A DNA stretch of 35,505 nucleotides from NCBI GenBank assembly GCA_964343365.1, contig CAYFJI010000009.1:1-35505 (forward strand). The letters are read 5' to 3'. The position numbers were made by a program, and so were the translations under genes. Below, in pieces: positions 15,077 to 23,528 of the stretch. The DNA comes from CAJXWH01 sp964343365. Its GTDB lineage: Bacteria; Pseudomonadota; Gammaproteobacteria; Arenicellales; UBA868. Within the stretch, counting starts at the first letter, position 1, and every line of letters starts with the position of its first letter. The notes beneath the pieces were generated by a model, which searched no databases, had not been told where the DNA came from, and saw only the letters and a program-made list of their open reading frames with translations.

Positions 15077-15997
15077 ATGTCTTTTTCTGATAGAGATGGT
15101 GTAATTTGGATGGACGGTGAGATGGTTGATTGGCGCGAGGCGAAAGTGCATGTTCTTACCCATACACTTCATTATGGTTTGGGTTGCTTTGAAGGCGTTC
15201 GGGCGTATGAAACTGATAATGGCACCGCTATCTTTCGTCTCCAAGACCATACACAACGCTTATTCCGTTCCGCCCACATTCTGGGGATGAAAATGCTGTA
15301 TGACGAAGAAACCTTGAATGAAGCACAAAAAAGCGTTCTGCAGGCAAACAATCTTAACACTGGATATCTTCGTCCTATCGTTTTCTACGGTTCTGAGGGA
15401 ATGGGAATTCGTGCCGATTCGTTATCAACTCACGTTGCGATTGCTGCATGGGAATGGGGCGCATATTTAGGACAGGATGGTCTAGAAAAAGGCATTCGAG
15501 TAAAAACATCTTCCTTGACTCGGCATCATGTAAATATAAGTATGTGTCGCGCAAAAGCTTGCGGAAACTATATAAACTCCATCCTAGCCCTTCAAGAAGC
15601 TGTCAATGCAGGTGCTGACGAAGCATTGATGTTAGATAATGAAGGTTACGTTATGGAGGGAACGGGAGAAAATGTTTTCGTGATTCGTGGTGGGGTGATC
15701 TTTACTCCTGACTTAACATCGGCATTAGAGGGGATCACGAGAGACACTGTGGTTACATTAATTAACGAGCTGGGGTTAGAGCTAATTGAAAAAAGAATTA
15801 CGCGGGATGAAATTTATATCGCAGATGAGGCTTTTTTCACAGGTACAGCAGCAGAAGTAACCCCTATTTATGAGCTCGATGGTCGCACCATAGGATCTGG
15901 GGCTCGAGGACCAATCACACAAAAAATTCAATCTGGTTACTTTGATTGCGTCCACGGTCGTAATCCTAAACATACCAATTGGTTAACTGTGATTTAA
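15077..15997 (+). CDS. ilvE: Branched-chain amino acid aminotransferase
   Basis: IlvE transfers amino groups between glutamate and the keto acids of leucine, isoleucine and valine, using pyridoxal phosphate (fold type IV). The 306-residue protein shows DGVIWMDGEMVDW, THTLHYGLGCFEGVRAY, the PLP lysine in CRAKACGNYINS, DEALMLDNEGYVMEGTGENVF and EAFFTGTAAEVTPI. Two ATG codons are adjacent at 15074 and 15077; the second is better spaced (6 bases) from GAGAG at 15066-15070. It is followed directly by the CHCC zinc finger and waaF, the same arrangement as in Pseudomonas. Confidence 0.97.
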   Translation: MSFSDRDGVIWMDGEMVDWREAKVHVLTHTLHYGLGCFEGVRAYETDNGTAIFRLQDHTQRLFRSAHILGMKMLYDEETLNEAQKSVLQANNLNTGYLRPIVFYGSEGMGIRADSLSTHVAIAAWEWGAYLGQDGLEKGIRVKTSSLTRHHVNISMCRAKACGNYINSILALQEAVNAGADEALMLDNEGYVMEGTGENVFVIRGGVIFTPDLTSALEGITRDTVVTLINELGLELIEKRITRDEIYIADEAFFTGTAAEVTPIYELDGRTIGSGARGPITQKIQSGYFDCVHGRNPKHTNWLTVI

Positions 15998-15999
15998 TC

Positions 16000-16257
16000 A
16001 TGCGTATCCCATCTATTTCAAAAATAATGCCGTCAAATCAAACTCTAGAAAAACAACATACAGCGCGGTCTTTCCGCATTTCCGAAGAAGATTTGCCTCT
16101 GTACTGCCCTAGAAAGGACATGAGTCTTTGGAACACACATCCACGGGTGTATCTACCTATTAGCAACGGACAGGATGCTTCCTGTCCTTATTGTGGAACC
16201 GTCTATAGACTTAACGAAACAAAACCTCTGGCGGATAGGGATATCTCTGAAAAATAA
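16000..16257 (+). CDS. Small CHCC zinc-finger protein
   Basis: An 85-residue protein with the zf-CHCC pattern: C36, H47, C62 and C65 in LYCPRKDMSLWNTHPRVYLP and ASCPYCGTVYRL. The family is related to the zinc-binding end of mitochondrial complex I subunit NDUFS6, but in bacteria its role is not known. The ATG at 16000 lies 2 bases after the ilvE stop, so the two are likely cotranscribed. A second ATG at 16027 would also keep the whole zinc motif. It sits between ilvE and waaF as in Pseudomonas. Confidence 0.85.
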   Translation: MRIPSISKIMPSNQTLEKQHTARSFRISEEDLPLYCPRKDMSLWNTHPRVYLPISNGQDASCPYCGTVYRLNETKPLADRDISEK

Positions 16258-16287
16258 ACTAAGCGTTTAAAAATCAATTAATCTTAA

Positions 16288-17325
16288 ATGAAACTCCATC
16301 AATACAAAGTTTTGGTGGTTGGGCCATCCTGGATAGGCGATATGGTTATGGCTCAGTGTTTATTTCAATCTCTGCACCAGCAAATCAATAATCTGCATCT
16401 CTCAGTTTTGGCGCCTGAATGGTCAATACCACTAGTTAAACGCATGCCCGAAGTTAATACCGCGATTCCAACACCTTTTAAACACGGCCGTTTCTCCATT
16501 CGGGACCGTTTAGAGATAGCTCGGCAACTTCGTTCTGAAAACTTTAATCGTGCTATTGTCTTGCCTCGATCTTTGAAATCAGCAATCGTGCCATTTCTAG
16601 CTAACATTCCTACACGAACAGGGTTTCTTGGTGAAAAAAGATATGGCTTAATCAATGATGTTCGAAAAATTGATAAAAAAGAATTGCCTCGAACGGTGGA
16701 TCAATTTGTCCATCTAGGAAGCTCTGCACAAACACCTTCTTCATTAAAAAAATTTCGTCCAGCTCTCCAGACAAAGTCTGGTGAGAAAAATAAAATTTTT
16801 GACCGCCTCGGACTTCCTCTTTCAGATAAACCAGCACTAGCGATTTGTCCAGGTGCAGCGTTTGGCCCAGCCAAGCGATGGCCAATCGAAAAATTTGCAG
16901 AAGTAGCTCGATTGCAACTCGAAAAAGGTTGGCAAATATGGCTGATGGGCTCGAATGAAGACTCAACGTTAACAAAAGAAATATCTGACTTGGAACTCAA
17001 CGACATTTATGATCTAGCTGGACGAACTAAGTTAGAAGAAGCTGTTGATCTTCTAAGTTCAGCTAGCTATGTCGTAAGCAATGATTCGGGACTTATGCAT
17101 GTAGCCGCTGCAGTTGACACTCCGATTATCGCAATATATGGATCTACAAGCCCCAGAATCAACCCTCCATTAAGCTCTCAAGCAACGGTACTTTGGAAAA
17201 ATCTCTCATGTAGTCCTTGCAATCAACGAGCATGTCCATTAGTCCATACTGACTGCCTACAAAAATTAGATGTTAATTGTGTCACCGATGTGTTATCCAC
17301 CTACAAACCATCCTCTTTACGTTAA
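16288..17325 (+). CDS. waaF: LPS heptosyltransferase II
   Basis: WaaF adds the second heptose of the LPS inner core (GT9 family, GT-B fold), acting at the cytoplasmic face of the inner membrane. The 345 residues show the N-terminal VVGPSWIGDMVMAQCLFQSL with its catalytic aspartate, ICPGAAFGPAKRWPIEKFAEVA in the sugar-nucleotide domain, and NDSGLMHVAAAVDTPIIAIYGSTSP. These separate heptosyltransferase II from WaaC. WaaC, which adds the first heptose, is not in the window; in Pseudomonas it lies between waaF and waaG, where galE is found here. Confidence 0.95.
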   Translation: MKLHQYKVLVVGPSWIGDMVMAQCLFQSLHQQINNLHLSVLAPEWSIPLVKRMPEVNTAIPTPFKHGRFSIRDRLEIARQLRSENFNRAIVLPRSLKSAIVPFLANIPTRTGFLGEKRYGLINDVRKIDKKELPRTVDQFVHLGSSAQTPSSLKKFRPALQTKSGEKNKIFDRLGLPLSDKPALAICPGAAFGPAKRWPIEKFAEVARLQLEKGWQIWLMGSNEDSTLTKEISDLELNDIYDLAGRTKLEEAVDLLSSASYVVSNDSGLMHVAAAVDTPIIAIYGSTSPRINPPLSSQATVLWKNLSCSPCNQRACPLVHTDCLQKLDVNCVTDVLSTYKPSSLR

Positions 17326-17386
17326 GATTCTTTCTATCAAGCTGCTTTATAATCACGTCCTACTTTTTACTTAAGAGCATAATACT

Positions 17387-18391
17387 TTGCCAACCAAACT
17401 ATCAAAAATTCTTGTTACCGGAGGTGCCGGATATATTGGATCTCATACAACACGACAACTGGTAAAGGCAGGGTATGACGTGACGGTCGTTGACACACTC
17501 TATAGCGGTCACTCCTGGGCTGTTCCCGAAACCGCAAATTTCCATAAGATGGATGCTGGGAATTTAGCAGATATGTCCCGTCTATTAAAAAAACGTCACA
17601 TAGAAGCAGTAATACATTTTGCTGGCCACATTGTTGTACCCGAATCAGTTCGCAATCCTGACAAATATTATCGGAATAATGTCATGGGTTCTATGAATTT
17701 GATTAGAGCTTGCCTGGAATCGGATGTTGAAGCCTTCATTTTTTCTTCCAGCGCTGCAGTTTATGGTAATGCGCAAATTGTCCCGGTATCAGAGGATGCT
17801 GAGACCAAACCGATCAATCCCTACGGCCGTACTAAATTGATTACAGAGTGGAACCTGCGTGACTTTGCGGAAAGTATTCGTCTGGTTTCAGGAAAAAATT
17901 TTAGCTATGTGGCCTTACGGTATTTCAATGTGGCTGGCGCAAGCTTTGATGGTACTCTGGGTCAAGCTACTCCTGATGCGACACACCTGATTAAAGTAGC
18001 ATGCGAAACTGCTTTAGGTAAAAGAAAATCGGTATCTTTGTTTGGTACAGACTACAACACACCAGATGGAACTTGTATACGAGACTACATACATGTGGAA
18101 GATTTAGCTTCAGCCCATCTTGCTGCTCTTCGGTACCTAGGAGAACATACTGAATCTCAAGTTCTCAATTGTGGTTATGGGCAGGGATATAGTGTTCGAG
18201 AAGTTCTTGATCAGGTACAATTAGCCAGTGGAGTAACCTTCCCAATAATTGAAAGTCCTAGACGCATTGGCGACCCAGCGAAATTGATAGCGGATAATCG
18301 ACGTATCTTAAATACTCTTCAATGGACACCAAATCACAATAGTTTAGAAGAAATCTGTCGAACCGCTTGGGAATGGGAAAAACGAGCATAA
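17387..18391 (+). CDS. galE: UDP-glucose 4-epimerase
   Basis: GalE interconverts UDP-glucose and UDP-galactose, supplying sugars for LPS and other glycans. The 334-residue extended SDR has the NAD-binding loop TGGAGYIGSHT at residues 11-21, the active-site YGRTK pair, YFNVAGA, and IRDYIHVEDLASAH. It starts with TTG, 9 bases after an AAGAG site. It lies inside the LPS core block between waaF and the waaG-waaP fusion, so its product may feed core or O-antigen assembly. Specificity for other UDP-hexoses cannot be excluded. Confidence 0.92.
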   Translation: MPTKLSKILVTGGAGYIGSHTTRQLVKAGYDVTVVDTLYSGHSWAVPETANFHKMDAGNLADMSRLLKKRHIEAVIHFAGHIVVPESVRNPDKYYRNNVMGSMNLIRACLESDVEAFIFSSSAAVYGNAQIVPVSEDAETKPINPYGRTKLITEWNLRDFAESIRLVSGKNFSYVALRYFNVAGASFDGTLGQATPDATHLIKVACETALGKRKSVSLFGTDYNTPDGTCIRDYIHVEDLASAHLAALRYLGEHTESQVLNCGYGQGYSVREVLDQVQLASGVTFPIIESPRRIGDPAKLIADNRRILNTLQWTPNHNSLEEICRTAWEWEKRA

Positions 18392-18483
18392 CCAATATAC
18401 GGAAAAAATAAACCCTTTCCGAAAAACTAGGTTAGACTTAGGGTCTCGCTTTCGCCGTCAATGTCCGACACAATTAGCCTATA

Positions 18484-20553
18484 ATGAAATTCGCTTTCTG
18501 TCTATACAAGTACTTTCCTTATAGCGGGCTTTCGCGGGACTTCCTTCGAATTCTGGTAGAATGCCAAAGACGTGGACATCAGGCGGAGGTGTTTGTCTCC
18601 TCGTGGCAAGGATCACCACCCGTAAAGAGCACAAATGTAACTATACTTGGTGAGTGGGGTGAAAACTTCCTCCCAAACCATGTTAAAGATCGAAGATATT
18701 ACAGTCGGTTACGACGACAACTAAAAGCAAGATCTTTCGACGCAATCATTGGATTCAACAGGATGCCAGGGCTCGATGTTTATTATGGGGCAGATTTTTG
18801 CTATATCGGGAGAGTGCAAAAAGCGAATCCTCCTATATCTCGTCTCACTGCACGTTATAGGCATTTCTGTTCCTTCGAAAAATCTGTATTTAGTTCAACA
18901 AGCAAAACACTAATACTATCGTTATCAGAACGTGAAAAAAAAGTCTACCAGGAATACTATCATACCCCTGATTCACGTTTCCTAGTATTGCCACCTACAC
19001 TGGATTTAGATAGAAGGCCAGTTGAAAACCATAATGATGCTAGACGAAATATACGAAATGAATTTGGAATTACAGACAGCGCACTACTACTGCTGTTTAT
19101 TGGTTCTGGTTTCGAGACGAAAGGTTTAGATAGAGCTTTAAGGGCCTTAGCCAGCTTGGAACCCGAATTACAAAAACGTTCTCACTTGATGATAATTGGG
19201 CAAGAACGGCCAGGGAAATTTCAAGCTCTATCCGAAGAATTAGGCATTTCGAATAAAGTTTATTTTCTCGGTGGTCGCCATGACATTCCTGAACTTTTAG
19301 CAGCTGGTGACTTATTAATCCATCCTGCGTATAGAGAAAATACAGGCACAATTTTATTGGAAGCAATTGCTGCTGGTGTTCCTGTTCTTACAACCAACGT
19401 ATGTGGGTATGCCCATCATGTCCAACAAGCTAATGCGGGCGTAGTTCTAGCTTCTCCTTTTGAGCAAGATCGTTTGAATCGAGAACTCGAATCACTTCTG
19501 GCATCCAAAAAGAGACAACATTGGGGAGAAAATGGTCGCCGATATGGCGAAAATGAAGAGCTTTATCGTATGCCGGTTACAGCTGTTGATATTATAGAGA
19601 ACTATAGTCAAACAAAAAACGATCTAGGTTTAGCTTCATTTGACCATTCAATCCGCGATATTCGCTATTTAGATCAACATTTAGCTGGAGGTGCGCTGAA
19701 GGGCCGAAAATTCGTTGATATTATGAAAGCCGAGGGCGAACTTATAAGAACTGCGCCTGAAGAAGGCCGAAAAACCAGCCGACTAGAACTAGATAAAAAA
19801 TACTACTACCTGAAGACGCATACTGGGGTTGGTTGGCCGGAAATTTTTAAGAATTGGACATATTTGCGATTACCGGTTCTTGGTGCAAAAAATGAGTGGC
19901 ATGGAGTTCATCATTTAGAACGCCATGGAATCGACACGCTCACTATTTCGGGATATGGGACAGAATCAGGCAGGTATGCATATGCTCACAGACAATCCTT
20001 TATTCTTACTGAGGAAATAAACGGAACAATCAGTCTAGAAGAATTGGGTCAAGAATGGAAAAAAACACCGCCAACCGGTAAGAGTCAAATACGTTATAAG
20101 CGATGGCTTATAAGAAAAATAGCAAACTGTGCTCGTACGATGCATCAAAGTGGTGCAAATCATCGGGATTTCTATTTAGCTCACTTCCTTCTACAAAGAA
20201 AGTATGCAAAAGGCGAACCCTCAATTGAAAAGAGCAAGTTGTATGTAATTGACCTGCATCGCATGCAAATTCGTCACAGAACTCCGATGCGTTGGAAAGT
20301 TAAAGATATTTCTGGCCTTCATTATTCAAGCCTTGAATTAATTTCCGCAGGAATACTAAGTCGACGTGATATCTTTCGCTTCATGTCAACTTACCGTCAT
20401 GCTAATTTGCGAGATATCTTGAAAGCTGATCAAACATTTTGGGCACGAGTGGAGTCTAGAGCCAACCGCCTAATGTTGGCCGAGCAACGTCGTAATCTAC
20501 ACGGCTCTAAATCTGGTGCTCAGACACTACATAAAACCAGAATACAATACTAA
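18484..20553 (+). CDS. Fused LPS core glucosyltransferase and heptose kinase (WaaG-WaaP)
   Basis: One uninterrupted frame of 689 residues joins two proteins that are separate genes in E. coli and Pseudomonas. Residues 1 to about 372 are WaaG (GT4, GT-B): FCLYKYFPYSGLSRDFLRI, GFNRMPGLDVYYGADFCY, YRHFCSFEKSVF, LIHPAYRENTGTILLEAIAA and NVCGYAHHV. Residues from about 385 on are WaaP, the kinase that phosphorylates heptose I: LKTHTGVGWPEI, LGAKNEWHGVHHLERHGIDT, SFILTEEINGTISLE, the catalytic loop GANHRDFYLAHFLL with D562, and YVIDLHRMQIR with the second aspartate. All catalytic residues visible in both halves are intact. In Pseudomonas waaG and waaP are adjacent, so loss of a stop codon is the simplest origin. 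Both would act at the cytoplasmic face of the inner membrane on the growing core. Confidence 0.93.
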   Translation: MKFAFCLYKYFPYSGLSRDFLRILVECQRRGHQAEVFVSSWQGSPPVKSTNVTILGEWGENFLPNHVKDRRYYSRLRRQLKARSFDAIIGFNRMPGLDVYYGADFCYIGRVQKANPPISRLTARYRHFCSFEKSVFSSTSKTLILSLSEREKKVYQEYYHTPDSRFLVLPPTLDLDRRPVENHNDARRNIRNEFGITDSALLLLFIGSGFETKGLDRALRALASLEPELQKRSHLMIIGQERPGKFQALSEELGISNKVYFLGGRHDIPELLAAGDLLIHPAYRENTGTILLEAIAAGVPVLTTNVCGYAHHVQQANAGVVLASPFEQDRLNRELESLLASKKRQHWGENGRRYGENEELYRMPVTAVDIIENYSQTKNDLGLASFDHSIRDIRYLDQHLAGGALKGRKFVDIMKAEGELIRTAPEEGRKTSRLELDKKYYYLKTHTGVGWPEIFKNWTYLRLPVLGAKNEWHGVHHLERHGIDTLTISGYGTESGRYAYAHRQSFILTEEINGTISLEELGQEWKKTPPTGKSQIRYKRWLIRKIANCARTMHQSGANHRDFYLAHFLLQRKYAKGEPSIEKSKLYVIDLHRMQIRHRTPMRWKVKDISGLHYSSLELISAGILSRRDIFRFMSTYRHANLRDILKADQTFWARVESRANRLMLAEQRRNLHGSKSGAQTLHKTRIQY

Positions 20554-20598
20554 ATTCAGTTTGAAGACATTCTAAAAAACGTTCACGATCAAAATGTT

Positions 20599-21327
20599 GT
20601 GTATTTAAGACCTAAATCAAATAATGCAGTGAAATCAATGAAATTGAAAAATTTAGGGGCCGAATACCGTAGCCTTTATGCTGAATCCAATCTCCTTAAG
20701 TTTTTAGCAGCACCTGATTATTATTTCAATGATAAGCTTGAGCTGATAAAAAACGATCAAACTACTACGGTAACGATTGACCGGAAGTTAATTGAACACT
20801 GTCCGATTGTAATAAAACGATACAACACAAAAAATACTTGGCACGCAATACGTCGAACGATTCGTCAATCACGAGCTGAAAACTGCTGGATATACGCAAA
20901 AAAACTCGAAGAATTGGGCATTAAAGTAGCTCCTCCAATAGCATTTATACAGGAATATATTAAGGTGGGCCTAAAGGGTCGCTCCTGGTACCTTACGGAA
21001 TATGTAGATGCTCCTTCGTTTGCAACAATTTTAAATTGTGAAAACAATATCACTGATCAGGAGAAAGTGACAGAAAAGATTATTGAGACCCTCAGTTTTC
21101 TTTGGAACCACGATATTTCACATGGTGATACTAAAAGTAGCAACTTCCTACTATTTGAAGATGAAATCGTTGTGCTAGATCTGGATACAATGAGAGAACA
21201 CAGAAGTGCACAAGAGTCAGCCTCATCCATACGCAAAGATATAACGAGATTTCTTAGAAACTACTGCGATAAACCAGAACTATTTAACATTGCTTCTAAA
21301 AAAATTAAGTTGGCGGGTTTCAGCTAA
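20599..21327 (+). CDS. WaaP-like LPS core kinase family protein
   Basis: A 242-residue protein of the lipopolysaccharide kinase (Kdo/WaaP) group. The kinase signatures are CPIVIKRYN (lysine strand), YLTEYVDAPSF (hinge), HGDTKSSNFL at residues 175-184 with catalytic D177 and N182 region, and VVLDLDTM with the metal-binding aspartate near D194/D196. It follows the WaaG-WaaP fusion by 45 bases and likely phosphorylates another core sugar, as the extra kinases of the Pseudomonas waa cluster do. The start is uncertain: GTG 20599 has no clear ribosome binding site, and ATG 20638 is possible. It is convergent to the next gene with only 11 bases between stops. Confidence 0.8.
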   Translation: MYLRPKSNNAVKSMKLKNLGAEYRSLYAESNLLKFLAAPDYYFNDKLELIKNDQTTTVTIDRKLIEHCPIVIKRYNTKNTWHAIRRTIRQSRAENCWIYAKKLEELGIKVAPPIAFIQEYIKVGLKGRSWYLTEYVDAPSFATILNCENNITDQEKVTEKIIETLSFLWNHDISHGDTKSSNFLLFEDEIVVLDLDTMREHRSAQESASSIRKDITRFLRNYCDKPELFNIASKKIKLAGFS

Positions 21328-21338
21328 AAATACAATAT

Positions 21339-22130
21339 TTATTTTTTTGCTCTAAGGGAAAGAGTTGCTGAAAAAAAAGGGTGGTCTGATGCACCCGGTG
21401 GCTCCATTCGAGCTGACAAAACGTCTAACCCACGGACTAGTATCCAATCTATTCGATCCAAATCATCTGTCGATAGGGCCGTAGCGTCATTAACCTTGTG
21501 CGTTAAAAGATTTTGAAGATTGGGGTCTAAACTAGTGGTATTAAAATCACCAAGCAATACTGCCCTATCAAAACTAAGAAATAAATTTAAAACATACTTC
21601 AGAGGTTCAGTTTGCTCTGATGGTTTTGAAAGATGCGTGTTAATGACATTAATAATTTCTCCTTGTAATCGTATTTTGTATGTCGTGACATTCCGGTAAG
21701 CTTTTCCTGTGGTCGGCGTAAGCGGTTTCCTGATCCACTCTGTAACAGGAAATCGAGTTAGCAAAGCATTACCACGGTGGGGGAAAAATAATTGTCTCCG
21801 CGATGGCGAAAAATGCACCAAATATCCACAACGCTCTGCCAAACTATATGCTTGATTTCTAAAATTTCTTAAGCTGTTGCCCTCAACTTCCTGAAGTGCA
21901 ACAACATCACAGCTGGAGATTACGCTGGCAATGCGACTTAAATTTTTTTTACCATCAACGCCACGAGCTCGATGAATGTTATATGTGCCTATAGTTATGA
22001 CTTTTGCATCTTTATTAGATTGGTCAATCTTGCCCGTTAAAAAATTTCCTTTTTTTTCTGGAAGAGGCCAGTGTCTCACCATACACAAAAATATGATCAG
22101 GCCCAAAAAAATAATCAGAAGTAACGTCAT
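21339..22130 (-). CDS. Endonuclease/exonuclease/phosphatase (EEP) family protein
   Basis: The protein has 263 residues from the ATG at 22130 (a TTG three codons upstream is also open). An N-terminal membrane segment of about 18 residues (TLLLIIFLGLIIFLCMV) anchors an EEP-fold domain. The metal and catalytic motifs are present in order: GTYNIHRARG, VVALQEVEG, VINTHLS, LLGDFNT, DRIDWILV and ASDHPFFS. Members cleave phosphodiester bonds in DNA, RNA or lipids such as cardiolipin and sphingomyelin. The membrane anchor and position by LPS genes might suggest a lipid or envelope substrate, but this is inference. No specific function can be assigned. Confidence 0.85.
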   Translation of the reverse strand: MTLLLIIFLGLIIFLCMVRHWPLPEKKGNFLTGKIDQSNKDAKVITIGTYNIHRARGVDGKKNLSRIASVISSCDVVALQEVEGNSLRNFRNQAYSLAERCGYLVHFSPSRRQLFFPHRGNALLTRFPVTEWIRKPLTPTTGKAYRNVTTYKIRLQGEIINVINTHLSKPSEQTEPLKYVLNLFLSFDRAVLLGDFNTTSLDPNLQNLLTHKVNDATALSTDDLDRIDWILVRGLDVLSARMEPPGASDHPFFSATLSLRAKK

Positions 22131-22288
22131 ATATGCCAATACACTTAAGGAGAATAAAAAGAATTAATTAAAATTTGATTCTGTGTTCGTTTTAAAGTTA
22201 GCATATTAATGTTATCTTACTTGTGTAGTCTCTGCGAATACTAAACTTGGGGAAGTTAAATTTTACTTCAGCATATGAAAAAACGATC

Positions 22289-23251
22289 ATGAAAACAGGC
22301 CTGCTTTCGGATGGTAGATTGTTGTTGCATGATACTGGAAAATCACATCCCGAGTGTGCCGATCGAATTATAACGACACTTAATCATCTTGAAAAACAAG
22401 CGTGGTTTAGTCAATTAGTACGAATAAGCGCGACACCCTGCGATGAAGCATGGATTCATGAAGTGCATGAAATTGAATTTATCAAAAGAGCCCAAAAGAC
22501 TTGTCAACAAGGTCTAAGCTTTTTGGATAGTCGGGATGTGAAAGTTAATAAAGAGAGCTTTGAGACCGCAGTATTAGCGGCCGGGGGCATACTAAGACTG
22601 GTCGATATTGTTATGTCGAAAAAGGTCATTAATGGTTTTGCAATAACCCGGCCTCCTGGCCATCATTCTGAAAAAGATATGGCTCTAGGCTTTTGCATAT
22701 TAAATAATGTGGCGATAGCAGCTCGCTATCTTCAAAAACAACATGGGGTAGGCAAGATCCTTATTCTTGATTGGGATGTGCATCATGGAAATGGTACACA
22801 ACACATATTTGAATCAGATTCCTCCATTTTTTATATAAGCTTACATCAATTCCCACACTATCCTGGAACTGGCTCAATATCAGAAACTGGAATTGGTAAA
22901 GGTAGAGGTACAACTATGAACTGTCCAATGCCTCCTGGCAGTGGAAATAAAGACTACCAAAATGTGTTTAAAGATAAGATACTTCCAGAAGTGGCAAACT
23001 TCAAACCAGAAGTAATACTTATTTCAGCCGGTTTTGACGCACACAAAGATGACCCGCTCGGAAGTATTAATTTAACAACCAGCTTTTACGGTTGGATGAC
23101 ACAAAGAGTTCTGGAATTCGCTAATCAATATGCCGATGATCGAATAATATCCGTGCTAGAGGGTGGTTACAACCTGAATGCATTGGCAAACAGCATTGAG
23201 GAACATTTGTCGGTGCTTTCAGGTATCAGATCTGAAAGTCAAATCGATTAG
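22289..23251 (+). CDS. Histone deacetylase family (class II HDAC-like) amidohydrolase
   Basis: A zinc-dependent deacetylase-fold protein of 320 residues from ATG 22289; the frame is open to a TTG at 22247. Catalytic motifs are complete: RPPGHHSEKD at residues 121-130, GFCILNNVAIAARY, LDWDVHHGNGTQ with zinc ligands D163 and H165, GFDAHKDDPLG and EGGYN. Bacterial members act on acetylated polyamines, acetoin pathway proteins or acetyl-lysine; the exact substrate cannot be told here. It is divergent from the EEP gene and appears to be a single-gene unit. A lysine-rich histone-like protein is encoded in the same window, but no direct link is shown. Confidence 0.92.
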   Translation: MKTGLLSDGRLLLHDTGKSHPECADRIITTLNHLEKQAWFSQLVRISATPCDEAWIHEVHEIEFIKRAQKTCQQGLSFLDSRDVKVNKESFETAVLAAGGILRLVDIVMSKKVINGFAITRPPGHHSEKDMALGFCILNNVAIAARYLQKQHGVGKILILDWDVHHGNGTQHIFESDSSIFYISLHQFPHYPGTGSISETGIGKGRGTTMNCPMPPGSGNKDYQNVFKDKILPEVANFKPEVILISAGFDAHKDDPLGSINLTTSFYGWMTQRVLEFANQYADDRIISVLEGGYNLNALANSIEEHLSVLSGIRSESQID

Positions 23252-23388
23252 TAAAATAGCTTACTTTCCTACTAACTAAATAGCTCCATGAAAACTTTTC
23301 GGCCTTCACTTATTGATATTTATGCTTGACGCCGTTAAATTTGTCGTAAATTCTTTTTTTTTAAACTGACAATTAATCAAATTAAAAA

Positions 23389-23517
23389 ATGGCTGGCCTC
23401 AACCTAGCAAATCAACAAAGTGAAGTGCTTCAGCATCTCGTTAGCGTATTAGAATATAAATTCATTATCCCCATGACCCCCATGCGCAAACACTTAATCC
23501 GTCTCACAGTTCATTGA
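23389..23517 (+). CDS. Possible 42-residue small protein or leader peptide before ileS
   Basis: An ATG at 23389 opens a frame of 42 residues ending in TGA at 23515-23517, only 11 bases before the ileS ATG at 23529. The product begins MAGLNLANQQSEVL and ends with basic residues and HLIRLTVH. No ribosome binding site is evident (the preceding bases are A-rich), and I recognise no family. It contains four isoleucine codons and many leucine codons, no more than expected. It may be a chance ORF, a small protein, or an upstream ORF affecting ileS translation. Apart from it, 23252-23528 holds only a weak promoter-like TTGACG at 23326. Confidence 0.3.
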   Translation: MAGLNLANQQSEVLQHLVSVLEYKFIIPMTPMRKHLIRLTVH

Positions 23518-23528
23518 GAAAATAGCCC

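Noticed and set aside
18400..18421. CGGAAA/TTTCCG inverted repeat after galE
   Set aside because: Short stem, 10-base AT-rich loop, no T run; probably chance.
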